Source: Helicobacter enhydrae
GTDB taxonomy: Bacteria > Campylobacterota > Campylobacteria > Campylobacterales > Helicobacteraceae
Reading direction: 5' to 3'
Length of the DNA stretch: 64,000 bases
NCBI RefSeq assembly: GCF_001693335.1
Contig: NZ_CP016503.1
Coordinates: forward strand, 124,001-188,000
Under the pieces are notes generated by a model that was given only the letters and a program-made list of their open reading frames with translations, did not search any database and was not told where the DNA came from. Positions 44,423 through 54,983 of this stretch are shown here, piece by piece. A program made the translations under genes and the position numbers. Every line of letters begins with the position of its first letter. The stretch's first letter is position 1.

Positions 44423-45523
44423 ATGGGACTATCAATTGGAATCGTTGGGTTGCCAAATGTCGGCAAATCCACAACTTTCAATGCTTTGACAAAAACCCAA
44501 AACGCTCAATCAGCAAATTATCCATTTTGCACCATTGAGCCAAACAAAGCATTTGTGCCGGTGCCTGATGTGCGTTTGCAGGAGTTGGCAAAGATTGTCA
44601 ATCCAGAGCGGATACAACATTCTGTGGTTGAGTTTGTGGATATTGCAGGGCTTGTGCGAGGGGCGAGCAAAGGAGAGGGGCTAGGCAATCAGTTTCTAGG
44701 TAATATCAAAGAAACAGATGTGATTTTGCATATCGTGCGTTGCTTTGATGATGAAAACATCACGCATGTCGAGGGGGGAGTGGATCCGATACGAGATATT
44801 GAAATCATTGATCTTGAGTTGATTTTGGCAGATTTGCAAACGCTAGAGAAGCGTATCCAAAAACTCCAAAGGCAAGGCAAGGCTGATAAAAATGCAAAAG
44901 CCCCTTTGGACTTGGCATTGATGTTGCAAAAACATTTGGAAGAGGGGAAGGCGGTGAGGATTTTTGAAAAACGCGATGATGAACATTTCATAGAACTCAA
45001 CAAAGAATTGCGTTTTTTGAGTAACAAAGATGTGATTTTTGCGGCTAATGTGGGGGAGGAGGAGTTGGCACAAGACAATGCTTATGTCGTGGCTCTCAAA
45101 AAATATGCGAGTGAGAATGGTTGTGAGGTGATCAAGCTTTGTTCAAAACTTGAAGAAGAGATGCTAGGGATGAGTGATGAGGAGAGGAGTGAGTTTCTAT
45201 CATCGCTTGGTAGCCAGATGAGTGGGTTGGATCAAATCATCCAAAAAGGTTTTGAAAAATTGGGACTGATTAGCTATTTCACCGCAGGGGTCAAGGAAGT
45301 GCGTTCTTGGACGATACGCAAAGGCGATACGGCTCCTGTGGCTGCAGGCGTGATTCACAAAGACTTTGAAAAAGGCTTCATCCGTGCAGAAACGATTGCT
45401 TATGCGGATTTTGTTGGATATGGTGGCGAGGCAAAAGCCAAAGAGGCGGGTGCGATGAGAGTGGAGGGAAAAGAATATATCGTGCAAGATGGCGATGTGA
45501 TGCATTTCAGATTTAATGTTTAA
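44423..45523 (+). CDS. ychF: Ribosome-binding GTPase/ATPase YchF (Obg family)
   Basis: YchF (OLA1) binds ribosomes and hydrolyses ATP in preference to GTP. The 366-aa product has the P-loop GLPNVGKSTTFNAL near residue 9, the switch DIAGLVRGASKGEGLGN, the YchF-specific NVGEEEL in place of the usual NKxD, and a C-terminal TGS-like domain. The start at 44423 sits two bases after the pepA stop and follows GGGGAATA. Confidence 0.96.
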   Translation: MGLSIGIVGLPNVGKSTTFNALTKTQNAQSANYPFCTIEPNKAFVPVPDVRLQELAKIVNPERIQHSVVEFVDIAGLVRGASKGEGLGNQFLGNIKETDVILHIVRCFDDENITHVEGGVDPIRDIEIIDLELILADLQTLEKRIQKLQRQGKADKNAKAPLDLALMLQKHLEEGKAVRIFEKRDDEHFIELNKELRFLSNKDVIFAANVGEEELAQDNAYVVALKKYASENGCEVIKLCSKLEEEMLGMSDEERSEFLSSLGSQMSGLDQIIQKGFEKLGLISYFTAGVKEVRSWTIRKGDTAPVAAGVIHKDFEKGFIRAETIAYADFVGYGGEAKAKEAGAMRVEGKEYIVQDGDVMHFRFNV

Positions 45524-46361
45524 AAAAGTTTATATTGAAATCAGTGATATTTGCGGGTTGAAATGTAGTTTTTGCCCTTCACAAAAGGGCAGAAGGGGGG
45601 AGATGGGGGTTGAGCTATTTGCAAGAATCTGCGAGGAGATTCAGGGCAAAACAGAGCTAATCGCGTTGCATTTGTTGGGAGATCCTTTGCTTTGCAAAGA
45701 CTTGCCACGCTATCTTGATATCGCTCAAAGGTATGCTTTGAGGGTTGAGATCGTTACAAGTGGTTTTTATTTGAAGCGTTGGGATTTTGATCTGTTGCTT
45801 AGTCCGCCAATACACCAATGCAATATTTCCCTAAGTGCTTTTGGCGATGTCAATAACCCAAAACCCAAAAGATATTTACAAGATGTTTTGGATTTGGCTT
45901 TGTCGCATCAGGCAAAACGATCAGAAACTTTTCTGAATCTGAGAATGCACCAGAGCCGTTTGGATTGGGAGTTGTGTCAGTTTTTTTGCTCAGCCTTTGG
46001 TGTTGAGGCTAGTTTTGATTCTATGCGGATTCGACTTGGATACAAACTCTTCATCAGATTGAGCAAGGATTTTGAGTGGGTGCGTGGCGATGGCTCACAA
46101 GAATCAGGGCTTGATTGGAGTGGTGGGGTCAAGAAAAAATGCCACGCTTTGATCTCTCAAATCGCTTTTTTGGCAGATGGAAAAGTCGTGCCGTGCTGTA
46201 TTGATTGTGATGGTGGGATTGTTTTGGGGGATATAGGCACGCAAACTTTGGAGGAAATCTTTCAATCGCCGACATTTGTCGCGATGAAGAAAGGATTTTT
46301 GCGTGGCGTGGCAGTCCATAAACAATGCCAACAATGCACCTATCTTGCAACTTTAAATTGA
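45516..46361 (+). CDS. Radical SAM protein with C-terminal SPASM-like cysteines (HP0568-like)
   Basis: The 281-aa product has CxxxCxxC as CGLKCSFCPS (about residues 13-20), for a [4Fe-4S] cluster that cleaves SAM. The C-terminal cysteines in GKVVPCCIDCDG and CQQCTYLA are typical of a SPASM extension holding auxiliary clusters. The substrate is unknown. The reading frame overlaps the end of ychF by eight bases, implying coupled expression. Gene order matches H. pylori HP0569-HP0568. Confidence 0.85.
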   Translation: MFKKVYIEISDICGLKCSFCPSQKGRRGEMGVELFARICEEIQGKTELIALHLLGDPLLCKDLPRYLDIAQRYALRVEIVTSGFYLKRWDFDLLLSPPIHQCNISLSAFGDVNNPKPKRYLQDVLDLALSHQAKRSETFLNLRMHQSRLDWELCQFFCSAFGVEASFDSMRIRLGYKLFIRLSKDFEWVRGDGSQESGLDWSGGVKKKCHALISQIAFLADGKVVPCCIDCDGGIVLGDIGTQTLEEIFQSPTFVAMKKGFLRGVAVHKQCQQCTYLATLN

Positions 46362-46423
46362 AACAATCAAGAAAATTTTATCTTAAATACAAAATGTGGT
46401 TTATTTTTTGCTTTTTGTGACGA

Positions 46424-46429
46424 TATATT
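46424..46429 (+). promoter_or_regulatory. -10 box of the Hof-like outer-membrane protein gene
   Basis: TATATT lies 50 bases before the ATG at 46479. The upstream T-rich track (TTTATTTTTTGCTTTTTG) fits the periodic AT-rich signal of Helicobacter promoters. No -35 box is visible. Confidence 0.45.
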
Positions 46430-46478
46430 GTGCAGAGGGGAGTACGATATGCCTTACATTTTAAGAAGGAGAGTAAAA

Positions 46479-47648
46479 ATGAAAAAGAAAGTAATGAGTG
46501 CATTGGCACTTTCAGGTTTATTGGCAAGTTCAGCAAGTGCGGCAAGTGTTGATGCTTTTGGACACATCGGAACAGCTTATAATTTTGGGCTAAAAAATGA
46601 GGTGTCTACCGCTGAGGGTGGAAAGAAGCCTTGGTTTGGTGGAGCGACAGCAAGGGCTGGTGTTGAAATAGGATTTGGAGCGGTGAGCATTGGAGTAGGT
46701 GCGACAGGTGGGCTTCCTTATGCGATTAGTCCTAGCAGTTCGGTTTTTGGCAATTATGTCAGAAATGGATATTTCACAAAACCAAGCAATGTAGAGTGGT
46801 ATAACTGGATTTCTGATGCATATTTGCGTGCAGATAGCTCGCTTTTCTCATTTATCGGCGGACGCTACAACTTGGGAGAGTTCTTTGATGGCAAAGATGG
46901 TCTCAATCCAAATGGTGTGGATTGGGTATCAGGACAGCACGAAGGTTTGAGCTTCATTTTGGATACGCGTTATTTTGCTTGGTGGGGAACTTATAGCTAT
47001 GAAATGATGAACTATGGTGCAGAAAATCCCGGTCGCTTTGGTAATGATTTGATGGGCTTCAATCAATATTACAAAACTGGACACTATCTTTCTACAGGTT
47101 TTGATATTCGTATCAAAGACATTCTCTATATCGATCCATTCGCAACTTATGTCGTTGATAGCAATTTGTTGCAACTAGGTGGAAAGCTTGATTTGAGACT
47201 TGGAAGAGGCACTTTCAAATCTACAACAACTTTGAGAGGGATGTATCAAGCTTATACAAAAGGCTATAGCCAAAGCACTTATCTAGGATGGATTGATCAA
47301 GAGTTTTTGGTCTCAAATCTTGTGAAATTTGGTGGTGGTTTCTATAGTGTTGGCAAAAATCACGGTATCCATCGTTCAAGCGACAAAGCAAGATTCTATG
47401 GCAATACTTTTGGATCACAAGTAGATTATTTTGCTCACGGCGTTAATAGCTGGTATGGATTTATTGGTTTGACTGACAAATATTTCAGCTTTGACTTCTT
47501 GTATGCTGGTGGAGATTATCAAGAAATCTCTGCGATCGCCAATGTCAATCTTTACAAAGATCGTTTTGTAGAATTTGGTCTTGGTGGTGGTTGGGTGAGA
47601 TCAAATCATCACGATCAAGCAGTTGCTTTCACAAAGCTTAGCTTCTAA
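46479..47648 (+). CDS. Outer-membrane beta-barrel protein, Hof-like
   Basis: The 389-aa product has a signal peptide (MSALALSGLLASSASA, about 5-20). Many aromatic-rich amphipathic strands follow (YNWISDAYLRAD, YKTGHYLSTGFDIRI, DKYFSFDFLYAGGDY), and it ends in AVAFTKLSF, the terminal Phe required for barrel insertion. This fits the Helicobacter Hof outer-membrane family. Its permeability is unknown. ATG at 46479 is behind AAGGAG; an upstream in-frame ATG at 46428 would add residues that are not a signal peptide. Confidence 0.85.
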   Translation: MKKKVMSALALSGLLASSASAASVDAFGHIGTAYNFGLKNEVSTAEGGKKPWFGGATARAGVEIGFGAVSIGVGATGGLPYAISPSSSVFGNYVRNGYFTKPSNVEWYNWISDAYLRADSSLFSFIGGRYNLGEFFDGKDGLNPNGVDWVSGQHEGLSFILDTRYFAWWGTYSYEMMNYGAENPGRFGNDLMGFNQYYKTGHYLSTGFDIRIKDILYIDPFATYVVDSNLLQLGGKLDLRLGRGTFKSTTTLRGMYQAYTKGYSQSTYLGWIDQEFLVSNLVKFGGGFYSVGKNHGIHRSSDKARFYGNTFGSQVDYFAHGVNSWYGFIGLTDKYFSFDFLYAGGDYQEISAIANVNLYKDRFVEFGLGGGWVRSNHHDQAVAFTKLSF

Positions 47649-47653
47649 CTTCC

Positions 47654-47670
47654 TTACCCCTTTGGGGTAA
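47654..47670. terminator. Hairpin TTACCCC-TTT-GGGGTAA after the outer-membrane protein gene
   Basis: A perfect 7-bp stem with a 3-base loop six bases after the stop. The sequence after it (TCATCC) lacks a T-run, so it may attenuate rather than fully terminate before the aminotransferase gene that starts at 47684. Confidence 0.5.
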
Positions 47671-47683
47671 TCATCCTTAGAAA

Positions 47684-48799
47684 ATGAAAATCGATTTTGC
47701 CAATCTCCAACGACAATATCAGGCTTACAAAGCTCAAATTGATTTGGAAATCAATCAAGTTTTGCAAAACTCTAGCTATATTATGGGTGAGAGTGTCGGG
47801 CGTCTAGAAAATGCTTTGAGAGAATACACTCAAGCCCACTATGCGATTGCTTGTTCAAGCGGAACTGATGCGTTGGTGTTGATATTGATGGCACTTGGAA
47901 TCTCAAGAGATGATGAAGTCATCACGACTCCTTTTAGTTTTTTTGCGACTTCTGAAGCGATCGCTTTGGTGGGTGCCAAACCTGTATTTGTAGATATTGA
48001 TACACGCACTTACAATCTAGATGTCTCGCTTGTGCCTCCTGCTATCACGCCAAAAACAAAGGCGATTTTGGCGGTGAGTTTGTATGGACAGCCTTGCGAT
48101 ATGGAGGCTTTGGCAAAGATTGCTTGTGAGCATCATCTCGCATTGATTGAGGATGCTGCACAGAGTTTTGGTGGGAGTTTGGGGGATAGAAAATCTTGCA
48201 ATCTCTCTCCATTTGCTTCTACAAGTTTTTTCCCTAGTAAGCCTTTGGGGTGCTATGGAGATGGCGGGGCGGTGTTTCTCAGAGATGAGGCGATTGCTCA
48301 CAAAGTGGTCTCATTGCTACAGCACGGACAGGCGGGTCGCTACAAACATCGTTATCTTGGAATGAATGCTAGAATGGATTCGATACAGGCTGGTGTTTTG
48401 TGTGCCAAGCTGAAATATTTGGATATTGAGATTAGGCGACGCAATGAGATCGCAGGGCGTTATAGTGAGGGATTGGAAAATGCAGTGCTTCCCTATGTCG
48501 CCAATGGGTACTTGAGTGCTTTTGGTCAATATAGTGTGCTTGTGGAAAATAGAGATAGATACATCGAACATTTGAAGCTTTGCGGTATCCCAACAGCGGT
48601 GCATTATCCTACGCCTTTGCATTTGCAAGAAGCGTTTGGCTATCTTGGTTATCAAGAAGGGGATTTCCCGGTGAGTGAGAGGATTGCTAAGCGTATTTTG
48701 TCTTTGCCGATGAATGCGTTTCTTGAGGATAGGGAGATTGACTATATCATCCAAGCATTTAATCAAAAAACTATCATCAATCAAGTCAATACACGATAG
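47684..48799 (+). CDS. DegT/DnrJ/EryC1/StrS aminotransferase (nucleotide-sugar type)
   Basis: These PLP enzymes transaminate keto-sugars for surface polysaccharide or flagellin glycans. The 371-aa product has [15 protein letters not shown], the aspartate in [11 protein letters not shown], and the PLP-binding Lys in [16 protein letters not shown] near residue 187. The sugar specificity cannot be told from sequence. No other sugar genes lie near it; glnA follows. Confidence 0.92.
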   Translation: MKIDFANLQRQYQAYKAQIDLEINQVLQNSSYIMGESVGRLENALREYTQAHYAIACSSGTDALVLILMALGISRDDEVITTPFSFFATSEAIALVGAKPVFVDIDTRTYNLDVSLVPPAITPKTKAILAVSLYGQPCDMEALAKIACEHHLALIEDAAQSFGGSLGDRKSCNLSPFASTSFFPSKPLGCYGDGGAVFLRDEAIAHKVVSLLQHGQAGRYKHRYLGMNARMDSIQAGVLCAKLKYLDIEIRRRNEIAGRYSEGLENAVLPYVANGYLSAFGQYSVLVENRDRYIEHLKLCGIPTAVHYPTPLHLQEAFGYLGYQEGDFPVSERIAKRILSLPMNAFLEDREIDYIIQAFNQKTIINQVNTR

Positions 48800-48827
48800 A
48801 ATCTCCAAAACTATGCAAGGAGTTGTT

Positions 48828-50249
48828 ATGCAAGATCAAATCAAGACATTTTTTAATTTTTGTCGTGAAAATGAAGTCGAGTTTGTGGATTTTCGTTTCA
48901 CAGACATCAAAGGCACTTGGCACCATATCAGTTTTTCTTTGTCTGCAATTGATGAGGAGACATTCACCAAAGGAGTGCCTTTTGATGCGAGTTCTTTCCA
49001 CAAATGGCAACCTATCCATCGATCCGATATGCTTTTGTTGCCAGATTTGGTGCGTTATTTTATCGATCCTTTTACAGCCGATGTCACTGTTGTGGTGTTT
49101 TGCGATGTGTGGGATATTTACAAAAATCAACCCTATGAAAAATGCCCAAGAAGCATCGTCAAAAGAGCAATGCAGTATTTGCAAGAAAGTGGGATCGGAG
49201 ATGTGGCGTATTTCGGTCCTGAAAATGAGTTTTTTGTCTTTGATAGCATAAAAATCACAGACACTATCAACTCTCAAGCCTATAGTGTGGATACGCAAGA
49301 GGGCGAGTGGAATCGCAATACAGAGTTTGAGGGGGTCAATAATGGACATCGTCCGGGCACCAAAGGAGGGTATTTCCCTGTGCCTCCTATTGATTCGATG
49401 GTGGATTTGAGAGCTGAGATGGTCAAAGTGCTTAATCTTGTGGGGATTGAGACTTTTGTCGTGCATCACGAAGTAGGGCAAGCACAAGGGGAGATCGGAA
49501 TCAAGTTTGGAGATATGCTAGAGGCAGCAGATAATGTGCAGAAGCTGAAATATGTTGTCAAAATGGTCGCTCATCTCAATGGCAAAACTGCGACATTTAT
49601 GCCCAAACCTCTCTATGGAGACAATGGAAGTGGTATGCATACGCATATTAGCATTTGGAAAGATTCTAAGAATCTATTTGCAGGAGATGAGTATCAAGGG
49701 CTCTCCACTATGGCGATGCACTTTTTGGGCGGAGTGTTGCACCACGCTAGAAGTATTGCAGCCTTTACCAATGCCTCGACAAACTCATACAAGCGTTTGA
49801 TCCCGGGTTTTGAAGCTCCATCGATTTTGGCATATTCTGCACAAAATCGCAGTGCGAGTATCCGTATCCCCTATAGTCAAGGCAATAGTGCCAAGCGTTT
49901 GGAGTTTCGATTTCCTGATAGCTCAAGCAATCCTTATTTGGCGTTTTCTTCGCTTTTGATGGCGGGACTTGATGGGATTACACAAAAGATCTCAGCAGGT
50001 GAGCCGATGGATATTGATCTTTTTGAGCTGACACTAGATGAGATTAGAGAAAAAGGGATCAAGCAGTTGCCCCACACTCTTAGAAGTGCGATTGAGGAAA
50101 TGCTCCTAGATCGTGAGTATTTGAAAGTGGGAAATGTGTTTAGTGAGGAGTTTTTGCAAACTTACAAGGCATATAAATTTGAGGCAGAAATATGGACTTG
50201 GGAGGCACGCCCACACCCCTTTGAGTTTATCAGCACTTACAGCTGTTAA
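48828..50249 (+). CDS. glnA: Glutamine synthetase, type I
   Basis: GlnA makes glutamine from glutamate, ammonia and ATP. The 473-aa product shows the first-domain [13 protein letters not shown], the ATP-binding [27 protein letters not shown], and [10 protein letters not shown]. At the place of the E. coli adenylylation site (NLYDL), the sequence reads DLFEL, so the regulatory Tyr is replaced by Phe, as I recall for H. pylori. Covalent adenylylation is therefore unlikely. ATG at 48828 is chosen because AAGGAG lies five bases upstream; a longer frame exists. Confidence 0.96.
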   Translation: MQDQIKTFFNFCRENEVEFVDFRFTDIKGTWHHISFSLSAIDEETFTKGVPFDASSFHKWQPIHRSDMLLLPDLVRYFIDPFTADVTVVVFCDVWDIYKNQPYEKCPRSIVKRAMQYLQESGIGDVAYFGPENEFFVFDSIKITDTINSQAYSVDTQEGEWNRNTEFEGVNNGHRPGTKGGYFPVPPIDSMVDLRAEMVKVLNLVGIETFVVHHEVGQAQGEIGIKFGDMLEAADNVQKLKYVVKMVAHLNGKTATFMPKPLYGDNGSGMHTHISIWKDSKNLFAGDEYQGLSTMAMHFLGGVLHHARSIAAFTNASTNSYKRLIPGFEAPSILAYSAQNRSASIRIPYSQGNSAKRLEFRFPDSSSNPYLAFSSLLMAGLDGITQKISAGEPMDIDLFELTLDEIREKGIKQLPHTLRSAIEEMLLDREYLKVGNVFSEEFLQTYKAYKFEAEIWTWEARPHPFEFISTYSC

Positions 50250-51568
50250 ACTTGCCACAGAGATTTTTTGAATGCAACCCAAAAGGCGATCGCACGCAAA
50301 TATGTCTCTGCAAAAATAATGACAAACAAGTAATAATAAGGCAAATAATAAAGGGTGCAAAAATACATCGGCACAATGCGTAATGTCCAAATGCTTGTGG
50401 TGTGAATCAAAAGCGAGATTTTGGCTTTTTTGGCACCACGATTGAGCCCATCCAAGACAAAAATACAAACAAGGGGGATTTGGGACAATCCAACTGCAAT
50501 GAGATAATCTGAGGCATACTGAATGATGTCATTGCGATTTGTGAATATTTGAGCCAATGTAGTGCCAAAGATTGCCATCAAAACCCCAAGGACTCCCATT
50601 ATCGAGGAGGAAAGAAAAAGGGACAAGCGGATATAAGAATCAATGAGAGCGTATTGCTTGAGGACTAGATTTTGTGCGGTGAGACTCATGGAGGCAACCA
50701 TAAAGCCAAAAGCAGGCATAAAAATAAAAGCTTCAATGCGTCCTCCAATCTGAAAACCTGCCAACACTTCTTCGTTGTAACTTGCCAAAAAACGCGCAGT
50801 CAAAATCAGTGAGAGGATTGTTAGCCCTCGTTCGATCCCTGTGGGCAACCCAATCCACACAGATTCGAAAAATTGTGAAAACTCCCAATTTTGTTTGATC
50901 CCAAAGGTTTTGTGTGCATAAAATCCCAAAACAAAAGTTTCCAAATAGCTTGTGATCACTCCTGCAATCCCTGCTCCAACCAACCCAAGCTGTGGCAAAT
51001 CCCCCACACCCAAGGCAAGAAAATAGGTTAAAACTAGATTGAAAAATGTAAAAAACAATTTGATATAAAAAGGAATATGGGCTTTTGAGGTGGCTGCAAA
51101 GCTCACGGTGAGCGTGGTTTTGGTCATAATCGCAGGGATAGAAAATATCAAAACCTCAAGAAATTGATGTGCCAAAACAAGTGTGCCAGAGTTCAAACCA
51201 AACCAATGCAGATAGCTAGAGAAGCTCACAAGGGCTAGGCAAAAGAGTGGAATAGAGGAGAGGAGATTCCCCAAAGTGAGATTGAAAAGTAGGGGACCGA
51301 TTTGGCGTGGCTGTGTTTTGTGGAGCCGTGCGATAAGGGTGTTGGATCCTGTGAAAAAGATATTGGTGAAAGTATAAAAAAGCATCAAGAAATTCATCCC
51401 TAGCCCAAAAGCAACGATATTGGAATCAGAGAGCATACTCACAAACAACAAAACAATAGAGAGATTAAGAATATCTAGAAATGAGCTTAGTCCAGAGGGG
51501 ATAGCGATTTTTAGGATCTCTTTGCTTTTGGCAAGAGTGTCCGATGATGGGGCACATAGGGTTTTCAT
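50246..51568 (-). CDS. MATE-family efflux protein
   Basis: MATE transporters export drugs or metabolites using Na+ or H+ gradients. The 440-aa product has about 12 membrane helices in two related halves, with [19 protein letters not shown] in the first helix. The ATG overlaps the mutY stop (ATGA) and the stop is convergent with glnA. Its substrate is unknown; DinF/NorM subfamilies are possible. Confidence 0.85.
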   Translation of the reverse strand: MKTLCAPSSDTLAKSKEILKIAIPSGLSSFLDILNLSIVLLFVSMLSDSNIVAFGLGMNFLMLFYTFTNIFFTGSNTLIARLHKTQPRQIGPLLFNLTLGNLLSSIPLFCLALVSFSSYLHWFGLNSGTLVLAHQFLEVLIFSIPAIMTKTTLTVSFAATSKAHIPFYIKLFFTFFNLVLTYFLALGVGDLPQLGLVGAGIAGVITSYLETFVLGFYAHKTFGIKQNWEFSQFFESVWIGLPTGIERGLTILSLILTARFLASYNEEVLAGFQIGGRIEAFIFMPAFGFMVASMSLTAQNLVLKQYALIDSYIRLSLFLSSSIMGVLGVLMAIFGTTLAQIFTNRNDIIQYASDYLIAVGLSQIPLVCIFVLDGLNRGAKKAKISLLIHTTSIWTLRIVPMYFCTLYYLPYYYLFVIIFAETYLRAIAFWVAFKKSLWQV

Positions 51569-52557
51569 AGAAATTGAAGTGCCTTTTTGCAGAGATTGGA
51601 GAGAGGTAGATGTTGGATCTCTTGCTGTGTGAAAAATCGTGCTTGAGTGTTGTATGAGACGGGCAGTTGATAGATTTTTGCTGTGATTTTGTATTTGGTA
51701 TAGGAATGTTTGAAGCTTCCTAGATAACGATAATTCTGGAGATGTGTGGATTCTAATCTGATGGGGTTATACAACCCAAAATAGAGTTTTTCTTGGCTTT
51801 GGACTAGGGAGATTTTGCCATCTTGGATGACAAAGCCCAAATGTAGCTCTAGTGGGATGCTCTCTCTTTTTTTGGGGAGGGGGTAGAGGTGGGGGCTATG
51901 TTTCCCTTGACAACAATAAGAGAGTGGGCACAAAAGACAGGAGGGGCTTTGGGGGGTGCAGAGGGTGGCACCCAAATCTAGTAAGGCTTGATTGTGATCA
52001 AAAGGGTTTGTGTGGTTTAGGATAAGATGGGCTTTGTCTTTGAGCTGTGTTGCTGTGGGGGCGGATAATGCAAAAAGACGCGACAATACCCGTGCGATAT
52101 TGCCATCTACAAAACTCTCACATTTGCCAAATCCAAAACAAGCGATAGCTCCAGCAGTGTATTCTCCAATGCCTTTGAGCTTTGTAAGTTCTGCGACGCT
52201 TGAAGGGAGCGTGCCATTGTGATGATGGAGGCATATTTGAGCTGTTTGGTGCATATTCCTTGCGCGTGTGTAATACCCCAATCCCTGCCAAATGTGCAAA
52301 AGGGTATCCTCTGAAGATTGAGCCAAATCTTTGAGTGTGGGAAAACGCTCCAAAAAAGGAAAATAAAAATGCTCCAAAACAACATTGACTTGAGTTTGTT
52401 GGAGCATAATCTCACTGACATAAACCCCATAGGATCTTTGGATATGCGTGAGCTTGGGATTTGGCGTGTGGGATTGAGTGGGGAGATTACGCCAAGGAAG
52501 ATCAAGGCGTCCAAAGGATTGATACCATTCTAGAAGGCGTGCGTGTAGATTTTTCAA
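51565..52557 (-). CDS. mutY: A/G-specific adenine glycosylase
   Basis: MutY removes adenine mispaired with 8-oxoguanine. The 330-aa product has the helix-hairpin-helix KGIGEYTAGAIACFGF followed by the catalytic Asp in VDGNIARV. A [4Fe-4S] cluster (CTPQSPSCLLCPLSYCC) and a C-terminal NUDIX-like domain (from ELHLGFVIQDGK) complete it. TTG at 52557 is the only start that includes the conserved N-terminus; it overlaps the methyltransferase stop. Ribosome-site evidence is weak. Confidence 0.95.
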   Translation of the reverse strand: MKNLHARLLEWYQSFGRLDLPWRNLPTQSHTPNPKLTHIQRSYGVYVSEIMLQQTQVNVVLEHFYFPFLERFPTLKDLAQSSEDTLLHIWQGLGYYTRARNMHQTAQICLHHHNGTLPSSVAELTKLKGIGEYTAGAIACFGFGKCESFVDGNIARVLSRLFALSAPTATQLKDKAHLILNHTNPFDHNQALLDLGATLCTPQSPSCLLCPLSYCCQGKHSPHLYPLPKKRESIPLELHLGFVIQDGKISLVQSQEKLYFGLYNPIRLESTHLQNYRYLGSFKHSYTKYKITAKIYQLPVSYNTQARFFTQQEIQHLPLSNLCKKALQFL

Positions 52558-53168
52558 TGTTTTTGGGCTATGAATGAAATGATTTTGGCGCGCTGATTTT
52601 CTTTGCGTCGGATATAGGAGGTCGCAGAGTGGTGGATCGTGAAGTCTGCAAAAATATGCTCCAATTCATTGTGATTTAAGATTTTTTCATCAGGTATCTC
52701 TGAATCATTGCTTCCATCTTCTTCTTTGACAAAGGTTTCAAGCATCAAAACCCCTCCGCTCTTGAGGCTTTGAATGATGCTGGGAAATAGATTGCGATTG
52801 AGGAAGTAGAAATTTAACGCCAAGCCATAGGTGTCGCTTGTGGGGGTGTATGTATCAAGATCCACACAGAGGGCATTGATGTTTTTGATGTTTTCTAGAT
52901 TTGCTAGAGCAACTTCTGAAATATCAAGGCTATCGCATATCAAGCCGTGCTGTGCGAGAAATTTGGAGTTGCGTCCATTACCACAAGCGATATCAATGGC
53001 GTTGTGCGAGGGAAGAGAATCAAGGAATTTTGGGAGAAATGCGACTAGCAAATCGCTCGGAGTTTGTGGCATCGGATTTTGTAAATGTTTGGCATTCCAC
53101 TTGATAGCATCTTCTAACACGAAAAACCTTTTTGTGAATTTTTGTGCATTATATCTTTTTAGATTCAA
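52554..53168 (-). CDS. SAM-dependent methyltransferase (TehB-like)
   Basis: The 204-aa product has the class I methyltransferase motif AIDIACGNGRNS near residue 60, then LDISEVALANL (acidic ribose-binding loop). The later strand GVLMLETF follows. It resembles the tellurite-resistance TehB group and unknown-substrate methyltransferases. It is coupled to mutY. Confidence 0.8.
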   Translation of the reverse strand: MNLKRYNAQKFTKRFFVLEDAIKWNAKHLQNPMPQTPSDLLVAFLPKFLDSLPSHNAIDIACGNGRNSKFLAQHGLICDSLDISEVALANLENIKNINALCVDLDTYTPTSDTYGLALNFYFLNRNLFPSIIQSLKSGGVLMLETFVKEEDGSNDSEIPDEKILNHNELEHIFADFTIHHSATSYIRRKENQRAKIISFIAQKH

Positions 53169-53218
53169 TGATTGGATTTGCTTGAGCTATCAAAGAGCCT
53201 TGAGCCAAAAGCTTGGGG

Positions 53219-54193
53219 TTAATCATTTGATAATAAATTGATGAGTAGAATTTTGGCTTTTGCTTTCCAAGATTGGTAATAACGCCAAAGTTTTATGGAG
53301 ATATAAATTGAAACATTCATTTTTTGCCCATTGATCGTTTTTTGGAAAATAAAAGCATTGATGGCTAGATTTTTTTGAAGGGTGATTTTGTTTGTTTGAA
53401 CGATTTTGGGGTGCGGAAGATTTCGGTATGGAATCAGATCAAGCATTTTGATAATGACTTGAAAATGTTGGACTGATTGGGATATTTTCAGCTCGTCTTC
53501 TGTTTTGGTGATTGAAGAGAGGTTTTCGCAGTAGTGATAAAAGCTGTCTCTGATTCCAAAACTTCTTTTGACAAATATGGCGGTTATAAAAAACTGAAGT
53601 GCATCTTCAGCCATATTCATTTTGGGGAGATTAGGGAAATATTGTTCGATAAATTTAGAAGTTGTTTTTAGGATTGAGCGTTTGTAAATCTTGTTGCAAA
53701 GGTTCCAGCGTGAAAAATTTATCATTTCTTGATAGGGATTGTGTGTGTCAAGTTTGATGATTGTTTGATCTAGCTTTGTATCTTTTTCTGCAAAAAGATA
53801 GCACAACACATCTGTCCATTCCCCGTTTTCTTGGTAATCTAGAGCCAAAAGATTGTAAATCCTCTCGCAAGTATCCAAATCAATATAATCATCAGAATCT
53901 ACAAAAAGGATAAATTCTCCATTCGCTTCTTGTATGCCTTTTAGTCGCGTGTGAAATGTGCCGAGATTTGTTGCATTGTGGAGGATTTTGATTCTGTTGT
54001 CTTTTGCAAACTCTTGTGCAATTTGCATCGAATCATCTGTGCCACAATCATCAACGATAATGATTTCAATCTCTTTGAAGATTTGCTGAATGCAGGAATT
54101 TAAACATCTTGAGATGTATCGCTCCACATTATAAACAGGAATCACAATCGAGAAGAATGGATTAGTTGTTGGTGGGGTAGGGAAATTTGGCAA
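53219..54193 (-). CDS. Family 2 glycosyltransferase
   Basis: The 324-aa product has the GT2 fold opening IVIPVYNVERYISRCLNS, IIIVDDCGTDDS, and the metal-binding FVDSDDYIDLD near residue 98. A C-terminal variable part of about 150 residues follows. Likely acts in LPS or surface glycan synthesis; sugar and acceptor are unknown. TTG at 54193 is chosen because AAGGAG lies six bases upstream. It is downstream of murI by 37 bases. Confidence 0.9.
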   Translation of the reverse strand: MPNFPTPPTTNPFFSIVIPVYNVERYISRCLNSCIQQIFKEIEIIIVDDCGTDDSMQIAQEFAKDNRIKILHNATNLGTFHTRLKGIQEANGEFILFVDSDDYIDLDTCERIYNLLALDYQENGEWTDVLCYLFAEKDTKLDQTIIKLDTHNPYQEMINFSRWNLCNKIYKRSILKTTSKFIEQYFPNLPKMNMAEDALQFFITAIFVKRSFGIRDSFYHYCENLSSITKTEDELKISQSVQHFQVIIKMLDLIPYRNLPHPKIVQTNKITLQKNLAINAFIFQKTINGQKMNVSIYISIKLWRYYQSWKAKAKILLINLLSND

Positions 54194-54230
54194 GTTATAC
54201 TCCTTTGGATATAGAGTGCATAAATTGTAG

Positions 54231-54983
54231 CTAATCTTGGCGTTTTAGCAGTCTGTATGCCTCTTTTTCTAGTGTTTGATTGTTTTGTGAGGAGAAGAAT
54301 TTGAGGGTGGTGTTTGCAAAAGTGGGAGTGAGTGCGCATTCTTTTTTGAGTTGCTCTACGATTGCGTTGCCTGAGTGGATGAGGGTGCATTGGTGATTGA
54401 AATATTGGCTAATAGCTTTGGCGATGAAAGGATAATGCGTGCATCCCAAAATGATAAACTGAGGCGTTGTTTGGAGCTTGGAGAAATAGTGTTTGAGGCA
54501 TTCTTGCAAAAACTCTCCATCATAAATCCCCTCTTCTACAAAAGGCACAAAAAGACTTGTCGCCAATGCTGTGATGTGCTTGTAGCCTAGTTTGTGGAGT
54601 GCGTTTGGGTAGATTTGGGATTGTGTCGTTGCCTGTGTCGCGATGACTAGGATTTGGGCATTTTTGTCCATAGCGGTATTTTGCAATGCCAAAACACCTG
54701 CTTCAATCACCCCAATGATTGGGAAACTCACGCGTTGTTTGAGAATATCTAGTGCGTATGCACTCACGGTGTTGCACGCAAGGATTAGAATATCGATATT
54801 TTGGGATTTGAAAAACTCAAGAGCTTCTAGAGAATATTGGATAATCGTTTCTTTGTCTTTGGTCCCATAGGGCACCCTTGCGGTATCGCCATAATAAACA
54901 ATCTCTTCAAAAAGCCGTGCGTCAAGCAGACTTTTTAGAACGCTAACTCCTCCTATACCACTATCAAAAACTCCTGCTCTCAT
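54231..54983 (-). CDS. murI: Glutamate racemase
   Basis: MurI supplies D-glutamate for peptidoglycan. The 250-aa product has both catalytic cysteines (LACNTVSAYA and LGCTHYPFI) and the N-terminal VFDSGIGGVSVL. ATG at 54983 overlaps the rho stop (ATGA); a GTG one codon earlier is less likely. Confidence 0.96.
   Translation of the reverse strand: MRAGVFDSGIGGVSVLKSLLDARLFEEIVYYGDTARVPYGTKDKETIIQYSLEALEFFKSQNIDILILACNTVSAYALDILKQRVSFPIIGVIEAGVLALQNTAMDKNAQILVIATQATTQSQIYPNALHKLGYKHITALATSLFVPFVEEGIYDGEFLQECLKHYFSKLQTTPQFIILGCTHYPFIAKAISQYFNHQCTLIHSGNAIVEQLKKECALTPTFANTTLKFFSSQNNQTLEKEAYRLLKRQD

Noticed and set aside
48786-49487. 233-aa frame antisense to glnA
   Set aside because: glnA motifs are on the plus strand; no start signal or recognised sequence in this frame.
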